Below are positions 20,101-28,247 of a stretch of 32,434 nt of DNA, piece by piece. Below the pieces are notes generated by a model. The model did not search any database, was not told the DNA's origin, and saw only the letters and a program-made list of their open reading frames with translations. The translations under genes were made by a program, and so were the position numbers. Source of the stretch: Ascoidea rubescens DSM 1968. Its lineage: Eukaryota > Ascomycota > Saccharomycetes > Ascoideales > Ascoideaceae. The first letter of the stretch is position 1; each line of letters starts with the position of its first letter. Location of the stretch: positions 558,410 to 590,843 of the forward strand of contig NW_017962921.1 of assembly GCF_001661345.1 (NCBI RefSeq), in the 5' to 3' direction.

Positions 20101-20693
20101 TTGTAAAAAGAGTTTTGAAAAGTGATGTTGACGCTTTAATTGATTTGAATATAAGCAAAAATCTTATTGGGTCTGCAATGGCAGGAGCCATTGGTGGTTT
20201 TAATGCTCATGCAGCCAATTTAGTCACAGCTGTTTTCTTAGCAACTGGTCAAGATCCAGCCCAAAACGTTGAAAGTTCAAACTGTATTACATTAATGCAT
20301 AAAGATCCAGAAGGTAGTCTCCAAATTTCAGTTTCTATGCCATCGATTGAAGTTGGCACAATTGGAGGTGGTACAATTTTGGATGCACAGAATTCAATGT
20401 TAGAATTATTAGGAGTTAGAGGACCTCACCCAACAAATCCTGGAGAAAATGCAAGACAATTGGCCAAGATTGTGGCCAGTGCAGTTTTAGCTGGCGAGTT
20501 ATCATTATGTTCAGCTTTAGCCGCAGGCCATTTGGTTCAAAGTCATATGCAGCATAATAGAGCAAAACCAGCAGGTTCTGTTGCTGCTCCTGCTATCGGC
20601 TCACTAGCACCTAATACTACTTCTTCAGCTACTAAAAGCGCTTATGAGTTAAAGCGTCTTCAAGAAGGCTCAAAAATTTGCATTAAAAGTTGA
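17169..20693 (+). CDS. HMG1: HMG-CoA reductase
   Basis: This 1174-residue ER enzyme reduces HMG-CoA to mevalonate with NADPH, the committed step of ergosterol synthesis. It is longer than S. cerevisiae Hmg1 (1054). The N-terminal half has one membrane helix near residues 27-43, an Asn/Ser-rich luminal loop, then a group of helices (about 225-400) in the sterol-sensing-domain position and two more (about 440-460 and 552-572). A linker (about 580-695) includes a His/Ser-rich run at 680-691. The catalytic domain (about 700-1150) shows E820 in TTEG, K953 in DKKSAAVNW, D1029 in GQDPAQN, NADPH-binding GDAMGMNM, and the general-acid H1126 in SHMQHNR. These spacings match those of human HMGCR within two residues. 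The first half uses CTA/CTC leucine codons more freely than the second. It is convergent with the GPI-protein gene. Confidence 0.98.
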   Translation: MAFPGFETASVIAAYLSKISALKPIHTLLFVALFSIISYLSLVDEYFIHSSNNHTADATNSLNNLNSYFLPSSLNFNDVNNWIDITQSFNSLNSLYQNSTHLALLPLRFKTISNNDLSLLPIFDQSLIDSISANISSSFSSSSSHSDSFFIDLVHDSTALNENYLVLDYNNDILESLINNNLSLLKSPNNSTMWKISHQYRIGQYQQLLSSNYKKLLAMIKGAETFDIIIVAIVYLIMYFTFAKLFYDMKRKANSKFWLPLAVLSTNVIAFLFALFVTTKIISLKVSLLSISEGLPFLISIVGFNNMVLITSAVIGTSNNQLLDQGVGNLIFKVIKVQSIPFIRDNLLFIISLIGCSLYASKLEALKNFCILSALFLFFNVLLTFTFFASILALKVEINLIHQSTSIKNALEEEGVDSFLAESVANQTLKDDFVFIDSPNESTITIFKLVVILAFVLFQLWFFKTNWISSSAIESIKLKVNDIHFLSLNIASQFNLNSIHEHHSATQNNNGIVLTVLEPLIYLPQNNFFYKVEDHVVHFLELISGSIRDRFISKFLLLAFFVSSFVNIYLLNAARLYNLDKPIQQYNRMISESVPSTPGQLSRRASFASISSHTTSSSGSYPSRDVRSSIQPIIHEKPIISENDIIETKNQNLINNKSNEITKPPHTAHDQTVNGTSRSHSHPHSHKSHSHESDSKYDHNAHVKKSYEEALKYFESGKLVELSNDNIAELVFKGNIPLYSLEKRLGNNTRAVIVRRKAISQLANAPVLKSSRLPYLHYDYDRVFGACCENVIGYMPLPVGIAGPIVIDGKPYHIPMATTEGCLVASAMRGCKAINAGGGVVTVLTRDGMTRGPCVRFPTLKEAGGAKIWIDSDEGQEELKKQFNSTSRFARLQHVFTALAGTLLYVRFRTTTGDAMGMNMISKGTEHCLKYLSEYRFPRMEVIAVSGNFCTDKKSAAVNWINGRGKSVVAEARIPAEVVKRVLKSDVDALIDLNISKNLIGSAMAGAIGGFNAHAANLVTAVFLATGQDPAQNVESSNCITLMHKDPEGSLQISVSMPSIEVGTIGGGTILDAQNSMLELLGVRGPHPTNPGENARQLAKIVASAVLAGELSLCSALAAGHLVQSHMQHNRAKPAGSVAAPAIGSLAPNTTSSATKSAYELKRLQEGSKICIKS

Positions 20694-21454
20694 TTTGAAT
20701 TTTGATTTTAAAATGAAGGGCATGCCTTCCTTTTTTTTTTATTATTATTAAAATTTCCAATATCAACTTTATTTTAATTTCAGTTTCACGTTCACTTTTC
20801 TCGGGATTTCTCAGTATTTTTTTTCCTGTCTTGACATTTTATTTTTTTATTTTTCTGATGGTTATATTTTTGATGCCTATATTTTTCAAACTCTAATTAT
20901 AAATTCTATTTTAATTTTGCTATCTATAATCTATTTGCTGGTGGAGATTCAAAAATACCAATTTTTTGCTTTATTTTAGCTTTTGCTTGTGATTATATTT
21001 GAATAAAAGTAAATATTCTTATTATGCTAATTTTTCTATTCTGTTAACCATTGTTTATAAATATTAAGAAACAATTGTAATGGTGATATAATAAACATTT
21101 TTATATTCGAGTGCATAAGTAAGTTGAATTTGTAGGGACAACAAAAAGGAGGCAAAGAAATATCAGACAGAAACACAGTTTTGTGCATTACTGTGTTTGT
21201 TTTTATAAAAGTGTTTTATTCAAGTTGATTTACAGAAAGATAGTTCAGCAATTTGATAAAGGACTCGACAGAAAGTAAATGATTTTGAAAAAACATTAAA
21301 ACTATGGAAGACTATTTAGTAATAACAATCAAAATGCAAAACAAAGAACACAAAAAAAGAAACAAAACAAAACAAAAGCCCAACTCTGAACATATCAAAA
21401 GAAAGAAAGAAAGAACATGATTGTAAAAACTAGGTAACAATCTAATTGTTTTAA
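20694..21454. other. Convergent intergenic region HMG1/GPI-protein gene
   Basis: About 760 bp of A/T-rich DNA with T-runs and A-rich stretches (ACAAAACAAAAC-type near 21360-21380). It presumably contains both 3' UTRs. No coding frame or repeat of note is seen. Confidence 0.7.
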
Positions 21455-22366
21455 TTATAAAATATTAAGCAAAACAACCCGAAATAGCAAAAACACATAT
21501 AAGAAAAATGGCAGAGAAGTTGCAGAAAAGTTGGCAGCAGAATTAGAAGTGGAGCTAGAGCTGAAGCCTGTATTTGAACTTGATTCTGATTCTGATTCTG
21601 ATTGCAACTTTGATTCTGAAACTGTTGGTAACAATATAGTTGAGGATACAGAGGAGTTTGTTGGGTTGGTTGATTTAATGTTGAAAGAAATGCAGACGTC
21701 TTTTTTGTACAGATCGACTTGATGGGCCAGGTATTTTGCAGAGCACAGATAGCATTCGAATTCAGAGTTCCAGTATTCTTCGTTGGATAACGCACAGAGA
21801 CACTCATAGTAGTCGTTATCACTGAAGTACGAATCGCATTTAAAGGCAGCCAAACCTTCGAGCTGATAGCAAGCATTGGTGAGTCGATTGCAAAGAGTGG
21901 CATCAGTAAAGGTTGAGTTCTTTGCATCTGTGTTGTTGGTGTAATCCATGCACAATTCGTTTTTGATTATGTTGAGGGTCTCTTCATGAACAGTGTCGAC
22001 ACAGTAGAAGCATCTGTAATTTGCCTTCCAGTAAGCATCTGAAAGAGCACAGGCACAGGTGTAGAATTTGGTTAGCTCAGAATCGTCAGATAGAAAACCA
22101 GAGCAGTTTGAAAGAAGAAGTTGTTCACTATATTCTATACATTTGTCTGAGTATGTGCAATTAGAGCCTTTTTTCTCAGCCTTTAAATGAAAATAGCCCA
22201 TATTAGAGAATGGTTTCGAAGACCCAAACTCAGCTAAATCTTCAATATGTGGAGAATCTAGGGACCTACCGAGCAACTTTTTAGATACCTGTTCTTCCTC
22301 AATAAAGGGCAATGAGAAGACTAGTGGAATCAACAGTATGATAGAAAAGCAGAGTGATAGTTTCAT
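21455..22366 (-). CDS. GPI-anchored secreted protein with two eight-cysteine modules
   Basis: This is a 303-residue protein from ATG 22366-22364. An in-frame TTG further upstream is not used because the ATG gives the clean signal peptide MKLSLCFSIILLIPLVFS. The mature part holds two tandem cysteine modules. Module 1 cysteines are C70, C76, C88, C104, C106, C119, C122 and C139; module 2 cysteines are C159, C166, C177, C189, C191, C205, C208 and C225. Both contain CxCALS(D/N)xxYW and then CxxC. A Ser/Thr/Glu-rich spacer (about 230-280) and a C-terminal hydrophobic tail (286-303) after small residues indicate GPI attachment, so the protein should sit at the plasma membrane or cell wall. Several N-glycosylation sequons are present. 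Eight cysteines resemble CFEM in number only; the CxC plus CxxC spacing differs, so I do not call it CFEM. The function is unknown. Confidence 0.85.
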   Translation of the reverse strand: MKLSLCFSIILLIPLVFSLPFIEEEQVSKKLLGRSLDSPHIEDLAEFGSSKPFSNMGYFHLKAEKKGSNCTYSDKCIEYSEQLLLSNCSGFLSDDSELTKFYTCACALSDAYWKANYRCFYCVDTVHEETLNIIKNELCMDYTNNTDAKNSTFTDATLCNRLTNACYQLEGLAAFKCDSYFSDNDYYECLCALSNEEYWNSEFECYLCSAKYLAHQVDLYKKDVCISFNIKSTNPTNSSVSSTILLPTVSESKLQSESESESSSNTGFSSSSTSNSAANFSATSLPFFLYVFLLFRVVLLNIL

Positions 22367-22660
22367 TGGTAAATTGTAGATTAACTGTATCAAAAGCGTA
22401 GGAAGAGACCAGTGTGTCTGTTATATGCAGAGTATCGAGAGGCGGTTGTATATGCCAGAAATATAATACGCTGGATGGAACTACAGACTGGTGTGTTTGG
22501 CTATGTTGGAAAGAGTTGTCAGATAAACCACCATCAGCAAAGCTATTTTTAAATTCTGGGGCTGTTCCTCACAGCACATTTTTCCGGTGTTGGAGCGTTT
22601 TCTGGCGGCTGTTCTGCTGGCCCAAAGGCCCTCTTCTGCTCTCAGCTCTCAGCTCTACAC

Positions 22661-22676
22661 AGCATTGCACAATGCT
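22661..22676. promoter_or_regulatory. Dyad AGCATTG-CA-CAATGCT
   Basis: Perfect 7-bp inverted arms are separated by 2 bp, about 295 bp upstream of the GPI-protein ATG. Its size suits a dimeric transcription factor, but I know of no matching consensus. Confidence 0.45.
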
Positions 22677-22880
22677 CTCTCTGGTGCTGTGCTTCTCGAT
22701 TGTCGTTGGGTCTGGGGTTATGGGGACAAGTGCTGTGCAACACCATAAGACCTAAATATAAGCAGCTTGTTTGCTTCTGGTTGTGGAATGCCACTTACCG
22801 ATGTTCAGCGGAAAATCAGAGCCTACAGAGCCAGACTAGACTGGTTCAACGCAGAGCACTGAGAACAAACCAGTATCCAC

Positions 22881-22936
22881 AAACCACTCATGCTAAACCA
22901 CTTATGTTCAACCACTCATGCTCAACCACTTATGCC
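22881..22936. repeat. 14-bp tandem repeat, four copies
   Basis: The unit consensus is MAACCACTYATGYY, with copies at 22881, 22895, 22909 and 22923. A decayed fifth copy may follow. Alternate copies are more alike (CTCATG versus CTTATG), suggesting a doubled 28-bp unit. Confidence 0.85.
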
Positions 22937-23060
22937 AAACCGACTGTGGACTGGAAACAAAAAAAAACAATTTAAACAAAAATAAAAGCAAGTAAAGGCT
23001 CTACATAAGACCCTGCATAGAAGTGCATATAACTACATTAACATGCATAAAGCTATATCT

Positions 23061-23096
23061 ATTTCAGTTTATTTCAGTTTATTTCAGTCAATTTCA
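23061..23096. repeat. 10-bp tandem repeat ATTTCAGTTT
   Basis: There are three clear units (the third ending CA instead of TT) and a partial fourth. Confidence 0.8.
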
Positions 23097-23345
23097 TCAA
23101 GGAAAAATGCAAAAATATTTTTATCTGGGTTGAAAAGTAGAGAAGATCATCAAATTGCAGTGCTCCAGCTTTTCTTTCTTACAGAAAAGCACAGGAAGCA
23201 GTTTGTAGCAGTTTCTCTGTGTCTCTTCTTCAGAATCAGCAACATCAGGTTTGTGCTGCTTTTTATATCAGTTTTTATTCCTCAGACCTTCTCTCTGTTT
23301 CTTTTAGTTTGGGCTCAATTATTTGTGCAATTTATAAAATTATAA

Positions 23346-23573
23346 AAAATAGGTTGCTGGGGGACTGGATTGTTCGAAAACAATGATTCGTGTGATTATT
23401 TGCAAGAGTTTGTGCATTTGGAGACTGACAAAATTTTGGAAAGATTCCAGAATGTGGTTTTGAAAATTCTAAACAATATGGAATATTTGAATTCTGATGA
23501 CGAGTATGCTCTCATTACAACTTGCATTTTAATTTTAGCTCTTGTCAATTACATGATTTCAGAACCGGTTTGA
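23346..23573 (+). pseudogene. Probable remnant related to the gene at 24975-25451
   Basis: The open frame runs from just after a TAA (23343-23345) to TGA (23571-23573). It has no usable ATG before the last 31 codons. Its segment ITTCILILALVNYMISEPV aligns without gaps to ISSKIIILSILNLCLFEPL of the 158-residue protein 1.9 kb downstream: seven identities in 19, and most of the rest conservative. The reading frame stays open for 39 more codons after the TGA, to 23693. This suggests a decayed duplicate. A spliced gene with an acceptor TAG at 23350-23352 is an alternative, but no convincing donor or branch site lies upstream. Confidence 0.4.
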
Positions 23574-24974
23574 GCGTTGATTTTTTATTCATTTGAACAA
23601 ATAGCAACTAAATGGTTCGTAAGACTTTCCAATAACCGTCAACTAATCAATCACCTGAAAACATTCATTTCTAAATCTACTAAATGCGTATAAATTATTG
23701 TTAGTAAGAGATAAGAATTAAGAGACCTATGGAGAGGAACCATATATAATTTGTCAGAGTTAATGAAAAAATATTTACAGAAAGATGATTTCTCGTAATC
23801 TTGGGTTGTTGTTTCTGTTTTTATTAAATAAATTTAGATTAACTTTTTTTTTTATAATTCGCTTTACTATATACTATTGAGACAATAATTCTCTAATTCT
23901 CTACTAATATCACTATTATATTTCATACTCTTCTACTTTCTTGGTAAGTAAGTTCACCATATTTCCACAACAGCCTCCACTTTTTTATTTTTTTAATTTT
24001 GGCTGCAACTTTTTATTTTAATTGCTGATTTCACAGCCTTAAATAATCTAACAGTCCTCTTTTGAAGTTTATTCACACTAAAAGCCCTCAATAACACCTG
24101 TCTCTTAAAAAAATTGTTTAAAAAACAAAAATTTTATATCTCTAATTATAACCATTTTCGTTATGCTTCAACTATACTTTGTTATTCTCAAACCATCTTT
24201 CAAACATTTCAACATTTCAAGTTATTAAACACTTCACGTTTTAACAGAATAATACTCGCCATTTAAGTTTGCCATTGTTTAAATTACCATAGATCTTTAC
24301 ATCTCAACCAAATCCCACTTAATAATTATTATTATCACTGAGGAATTTTTTTATAAACAAAATACTTAATGTCATTTTTATTGTTTATACATTCTTAATT
24401 TCATGCAAAATGCCTTCATTTTTCCTTTGTACTAAAAAAATTGTATGACCTAGTTCACTTTAAGAATTTAGTTTTCCATCCAAAACAATCACTTTAACTA
24501 TCTTGGATTTACCAAAACTTTAATCGAACAATTTTGATTGAAAAAAAATAAAAAAAAATAAAAAAAATAAAAAAAACAACTTAGAAGATCGTTAAATCTT
24601 TGAGACACTAAACCTGTATTTAAACCTAATTACTATTTCTTAAGAGTTTCAGTGGCATGTTATAATAATGCTAAAGAAAAGGAAAAAAATAAATTAAAAA
24701 TTAAAAATTAAAAATTAAAAATTAAAAATTAATAATTAAAAACTAAACAATTAAATAACTAAACACTTGTTTATTTAAATTAAAATATATACTGATTAAA
24801 TAGCTTAGTTATACTGGATAAGTAGAATTTTTTTTATTAATCTTTTACTTTTTTCTTTTTTTTTTTCAACTAGAAATTCAAATTGATATCATAACTATTA
24901 CTACTACTTTTAATTCAAATATACACAAAAATTATAAAATTATAAAATCATCAATAAATTTATTAAAAATCAGC
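23574..24974. other. AT-rich intergenic region before the orphan gene
   Basis: 1.4 kb of A/T-rich DNA with poly-T and poly-A runs and no credible ORF. A GTAAGT at 23944-23949 and a polypyrimidine tract ending CAACTAG at 24873 could bound a 5'-leader intron of the gene at 24975, but I see no canonical branch sequence, so this is only a possibility. A 7-bp repeat is listed separately. Confidence 0.55.
24693..24732. repeat. 7-bp tandem repeat ATTAAAA
   Basis: About five to six units of ATTAAAA occur in an A/T-only stretch upstream of the orphan gene. Confidence 0.8.
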
Positions 24975-25451
24975 ATGCAAATAAATTTTTGGAGTTCAAA
25001 TGATTATATAAACGACCTAATCTTAGAAATATTTGATTCAAATCCTGATGAAGAATCATTTTCAAAAGAAACAGAAACTTCTTTATCAGATTTTAATGAT
25101 AAAGTTCAAAATGGTGAAATATTAGATACTGAAATTAGTTCAAAAATCATCATACTCTCAATTTTAAATCTTTGTTTATTTGAACCATTACAAATTAAAT
25201 TGTTTGATCTCGGTTATATTGAATTTTCGATTGTTGAAGAATATATTAAACAGTATGAATCAAATGAGGACTATATGCAAAAAGTTCAAAAAACTTGGAT
25301 GCCAAATTTAATTAAAGCACTTGAAGAAATTCTCAGTAATAATAAATCTGAATTAAGACTGAATTGGGAACACATCCAAGACAAAACACAGCTTGAAAAT
25401 TGGGAAGAATCAATAAATTATTTAATCTTTTCATTAAAAGATTTTCTATGA
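24975..25451 (+). CDS. Unrecognised acidic 158-residue protein
   Basis: The frame runs from ATG to TGA with no interruption. I do not recognise the family. It is acidic, with few Cys, no signal peptide and no clear membrane helix. Residues 54-73 (ISSKIIILSILNLCLFEP) form a hydrophobic, probably helical core segment. A Trp-containing helix (KVQKTWMPNLIKALEEIL) follows, then a C-terminal ENWEESINYLIFSLKDFL. The core segment is shared with the apparent remnant at 23346-23573, which supports a real, duplicated gene family rather than a chance frame. The 3' end faces the transporter gene, only 168 bp away. No function is proposed. Confidence 0.65.
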   Translation: MQINFWSSNDYINDLILEIFDSNPDEESFSKETETSLSDFNDKVQNGEILDTEISSKIIILSILNLCLFEPLQIKLFDLGYIEFSIVEEYIKQYESNEDYMQKVQKTWMPNLIKALEEILSNNKSELRLNWEHIQDKTQLENWEESINYLIFSLKDFL

Positions 25452-25619
25452 TTAAAAGAAAGAAAATTTTCTCTTGTTGCCTTTGATTGTTTTCAATTTT
25501 GATATCTATATCGATTTAATACCTTGATTTAATACATAGATTTAATAAAACCAAAAATCGAAAAAAAAATGAACAAATAAACAACAAGATAAATTAAAAA
25601 ATTAAAATGAATAATATTA

Positions 25620-27578
25620 TCAAATTTTTGCTGGGAAAAAACATCTTTTAAAATAGGATTTAGGGGTATTTTTTAGTAGATGAAAATAATTTCTTTTTCT
25701 TTTTTTAAGTTTTTCCCAAGTTACTTCTTCATTATTTACAATAAATTTCTTCAATTCTTGATTTTGGATCTTTGAATTGTTTTTTTCTAAATAAAGAATA
25801 TTTTCTTCATTGTGTTTATTTCTCTCTTTTAGCAAAATTTTAATCTTAATTTCTCTTAAAAGTAATAAAATTAGAATAGCAGCAACAAATAAACAACCAG
25901 AAAAAATTTGAGTATTAATATAAGGATTTTTTAAAGAATAATCTCTCATTGCCAATGCAATGACTTCTGCTACTAAACAAAAAATACTGACAACAATACT
26001 GACATAAGACCAAGCAGCAGGAAATCTTTCAGGGGGCACACAATCAGCAGTTAGAGGGACATTCATTAAATTGCCTACACCAACAATTCCACCAATTAAA
26101 AAGGAGAAAGCAATTAACAGGGCGTAGGATTTAGCGTTGATCCAAAATGCGAAAATTAATATAAAAGTTAAAGCTTGAGATATAATTGTAAAATTGACTC
26201 TACCAATTTTATCAGCTATTATACCTAAAACAGGTCTACAAACAGCCTGACCAGTATTTAAAACAGCAATAATAACAGAACCTTGATGTTGGGATAGACC
26301 AATTGTGATTGCATAGTCAGATAAGGAATAAATAATCAAGATATAACCTAGTAGAACTAAACCAAACCAAAATGCTATAATTTGAATTGAAGGCTCATAA
26401 ATGACGGAAATATCAAATATGATAAGGAATTGTTGTCTAGATCTTGACCAAGAAATTTTACTTTTGCAATAGTTTCTAGGAGTTATTAAGATTGAAGAGA
26501 TTAAAGAAACGAAAGTGGTTACAATTCCAACCATTCTTAAAGCCCATTTTTGATCACCAGTTTGGTGGATTAATTTATTAGCAGCCAATGCAAATATTAA
26601 ACCACCTAAACCAGTTCCAGCAACAGCGATTCCCATAGCTGTTGCTCTTTTTTTGAGAAACCAAGTAGGTAAAACAATTGTTGAAGGAATGAATAAGAAG
26701 GCAAATGATATGCCAACACAAACACCCTGGGATAAATATAGTTGCCAAATTTGAGTAGCAAAACTAGAAGAGATATAACCCAAGGCTTGCAAGAAAACAC
26801 CTAAAAACAAAGTTTCATAAAAGCCAAAAATTTGAGTTGAAAGCATTGCAACTGGAGCTAGTATTTGAGCAAGTAGGACTATTATACCACCAATTAGAGC
26901 AAAGTCATATTTAGTCGCCCCATCAAATGTATTATTGTTAATATAATAGGATAAAAAGACACCAAAGGAAGCATTTGAGCCCCAAGTAGAGAACATTATA
27001 AACAAGGAGCAGATAGCACAAACCCAACCATATCCACCGTCTGGAGGTAGATCTAGATTTAATTCATTTTGTGAACTCAATGATTTTTTATCGTCAGAGG
27101 TATCTTTATGATTATTATCATTAATATTGTAAAGATCGTGAACATCTTTTGAATACACCAAGCTTAGTTCATTGGGATTTAATAAGTTTATGTTGTTGAT
27201 ATTATTTTTATCATTATTGTGAATCATAGAAGAAAGAGAATTTTTCCTTTTTAAATCTAGATTCGATTTAATAGTTGCAATTTTGATGGCATCTTGAAGT
27301 TCCAAATCCTTTAATAATAACTTATTATTATCATTTTGAATGCTTTTTTCGGCTAGAGTATTTTGATAATTTTCATCTTTAATTTCATCTATAAGATTTG
27401 TCAATTTCCTAGATAAAATTTTGGTTAATTTTTGAGTGACACTGTTGGTATCGTGCTGATTATCGTTGCTATTACCACTTTCATTATTATAACTCCTAAC
27501 AGAATTAGTATCTTCGGAAAATGAGTCGGATACTGGAGAATTTGAGGGAGCAGTTAAATCAGATTGTTGTTGAATCAT
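25620..27578 (-). CDS. Monocarboxylate transporter homologue (MCH/ESBP6-type MFS permease)
   Basis: This 652-residue protein has a long, Asn/Ser-rich cytosolic N-terminus (about 1-175). A 12-helix major-facilitator core follows and starts at the family hallmark LPPDGGYGWV (residues 177-186, D180). Next come MFSTWGSNASFGVFLSYY and KYDFALIGG, typical of fungal Mch2/Mch3(Esbp6)/Mch4/Mch5 proteins. The middle loop between helices 6 and 7 is basic, and the C-terminal tail is Lys-rich. Despite the name, S. cerevisiae MCH proteins are not proven lactate/pyruvate carriers; Mch5 carries riboflavin, and the substrate here cannot be read from the sequence. The ATG at 27578-27576 is the natural start. 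The gene is divergent from the PAQR gene, sharing a 1.1 kb promoter, and convergent with the orphan gene. Confidence 0.9.
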   Translation of the reverse strand: MIQQQSDLTAPSNSPVSDSFSEDTNSVRSYNNESGNSNDNQHDTNSVTQKLTKILSRKLTNLIDEIKDENYQNTLAEKSIQNDNNKLLLKDLELQDAIKIATIKSNLDLKRKNSLSSMIHNNDKNNINNINLLNPNELSLVYSKDVHDLYNINDNNHKDTSDDKKSLSSQNELNLDLPPDGGYGWVCAICSLFIMFSTWGSNASFGVFLSYYINNNTFDGATKYDFALIGGIIVLLAQILAPVAMLSTQIFGFYETLFLGVFLQALGYISSSFATQIWQLYLSQGVCVGISFAFLFIPSTIVLPTWFLKKRATAMGIAVAGTGLGGLIFALAANKLIHQTGDQKWALRMVGIVTTFVSLISSILITPRNYCKSKISWSRSRQQFLIIFDISVIYEPSIQIIAFWFGLVLLGYILIIYSLSDYAITIGLSQHQGSVIIAVLNTGQAVCRPVLGIIADKIGRVNFTIISQALTFILIFAFWINAKSYALLIAFSFLIGGIVGVGNLMNVPLTADCVPPERFPAAWSYVSIVVSIFCLVAEVIALAMRDYSLKNPYINTQIFSGCLFVAAILILLLLREIKIKILLKERNKHNEENILYLEKNNSKIQNQELKKFIVNNEEVTWEKLKKRKRNYFHLLKNTPKSYFKRCFFPAKI

Positions 27579-27800
27579 TGGAAAAATATAGAGCAGAGAA
27601 AGAAGAAACCATGGTCAAAAAATAAGAAAATTAGAACTCAGTCCAAGAACTTTCAAGCTTCTATACATAGCGAGAGAAATCATCCTTTAGAGCCATCTTG
27701 GATAATAAACCGGAAGTTTAAAATGATGGAAAGCAAAAAAATAAAATATTTATCCTAAAGAGGAACTATCCCGAAGCTAGGGCTCTAAGTCGATAAACAA

Positions 27801-27865
27801 CGGATAATTACCGTTTTAGAACAGACGTGATCAGAGTGCGAGATCCGAGCGGGTACGAGCTACCG
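27801..27865. promoter_or_regulatory. Two CGG-Nx-CCG dyads (N7 and N10)
   Basis: CGG 27801-27803 and CCG 27811-27813 (N7) sit inside the 5-bp inverted arms AACGG/CCGTT. CGG 27850-27852 and CCG 27863-27865 have N10 spacing, the spacing known for Put3 in S. cerevisiae. Inverted CGG triplets are the usual target of fungal Zn2Cys6 dimers. The regulator is unknown. Confidence 0.45.
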
Positions 27866-28238
27866 ACCCTCGGGTCTTGATTGGAAAGAACGGTTCAAAA
27901 TCATTCCATGCGTGCAATCGCAAGCGCGCATTATGAGTCACGTACATGTGCGTTTGCAGTTGCTCTGATTGGCTGCTAGAGCGGTTTCTAGCCACACCCG
28001 GCTTGCTGGGCAAGAAGTGGAGCTGCAGCAGACACATAAAACTGGCTCTGAAAAATCACGCTAGAGTTTTCACAGATGGGACGTTTGGGGCTCAGCAGCG
28101 CTGCTTAGCAAAACAGCCTCCAGACACAGCCCTGTGCGAGCGGGAGCAGCGTGAGGGCGTGTTTGGGACAGAACGCGATGCGCTGCAGCCCTCTGCGAAA
28201 GGGCTTTTGGTGGAGGTGGTGGATGAGCTGGGGAAAGG

Positions 28239-28247
28239 TATATATAG
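28239..28247 (+). promoter_or_regulatory. Probable TATA box of the PAQR gene
   Basis: TATATATAG lies at the end of the GC-rich island. It is about 480 bp before the ATG, so the transcript would have a long leader, or another start site is used. Confidence 0.45.

Larger units (their letters stand above)
22367..23345. promoter_or_regulatory. Upstream region of the GPI-protein gene, with repeats and a dyad
   Basis: The gap is GC-richer than its surroundings from about 22400 to 22720. It contains GTGCTGTGC at 22684-22692 and 22730-22738, with the reverse complement CACAGCAC at 22570-22577, and a dyad at 22661-22676. Two tandem repeats follow. The open frames here (22414-22755 and 23043-23345, +) look like unconstrained Cys/Trp- or Phe-rich translations and are rejected. 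Confidence 0.55.

Noticed and set aside
22414-22755. 113-codon + frame with many Cys and Trp
   Set aside because: It lacks an ATG start, lies in the promoter island and includes the dyad and GTGCTGTG repeats.
23043-23345. 100-codon + frame
   Set aside because: It includes the 10-bp tandem repeat and is an unconstrained Phe/Leu/Ser translation. It does not join the downstream remnant in frame.
27890-27902. B-box-like GGTTCAAAATC
   Set aside because: No A box or cloverleaf upstream. Similar chance hits occur at about 9734 and 31530.
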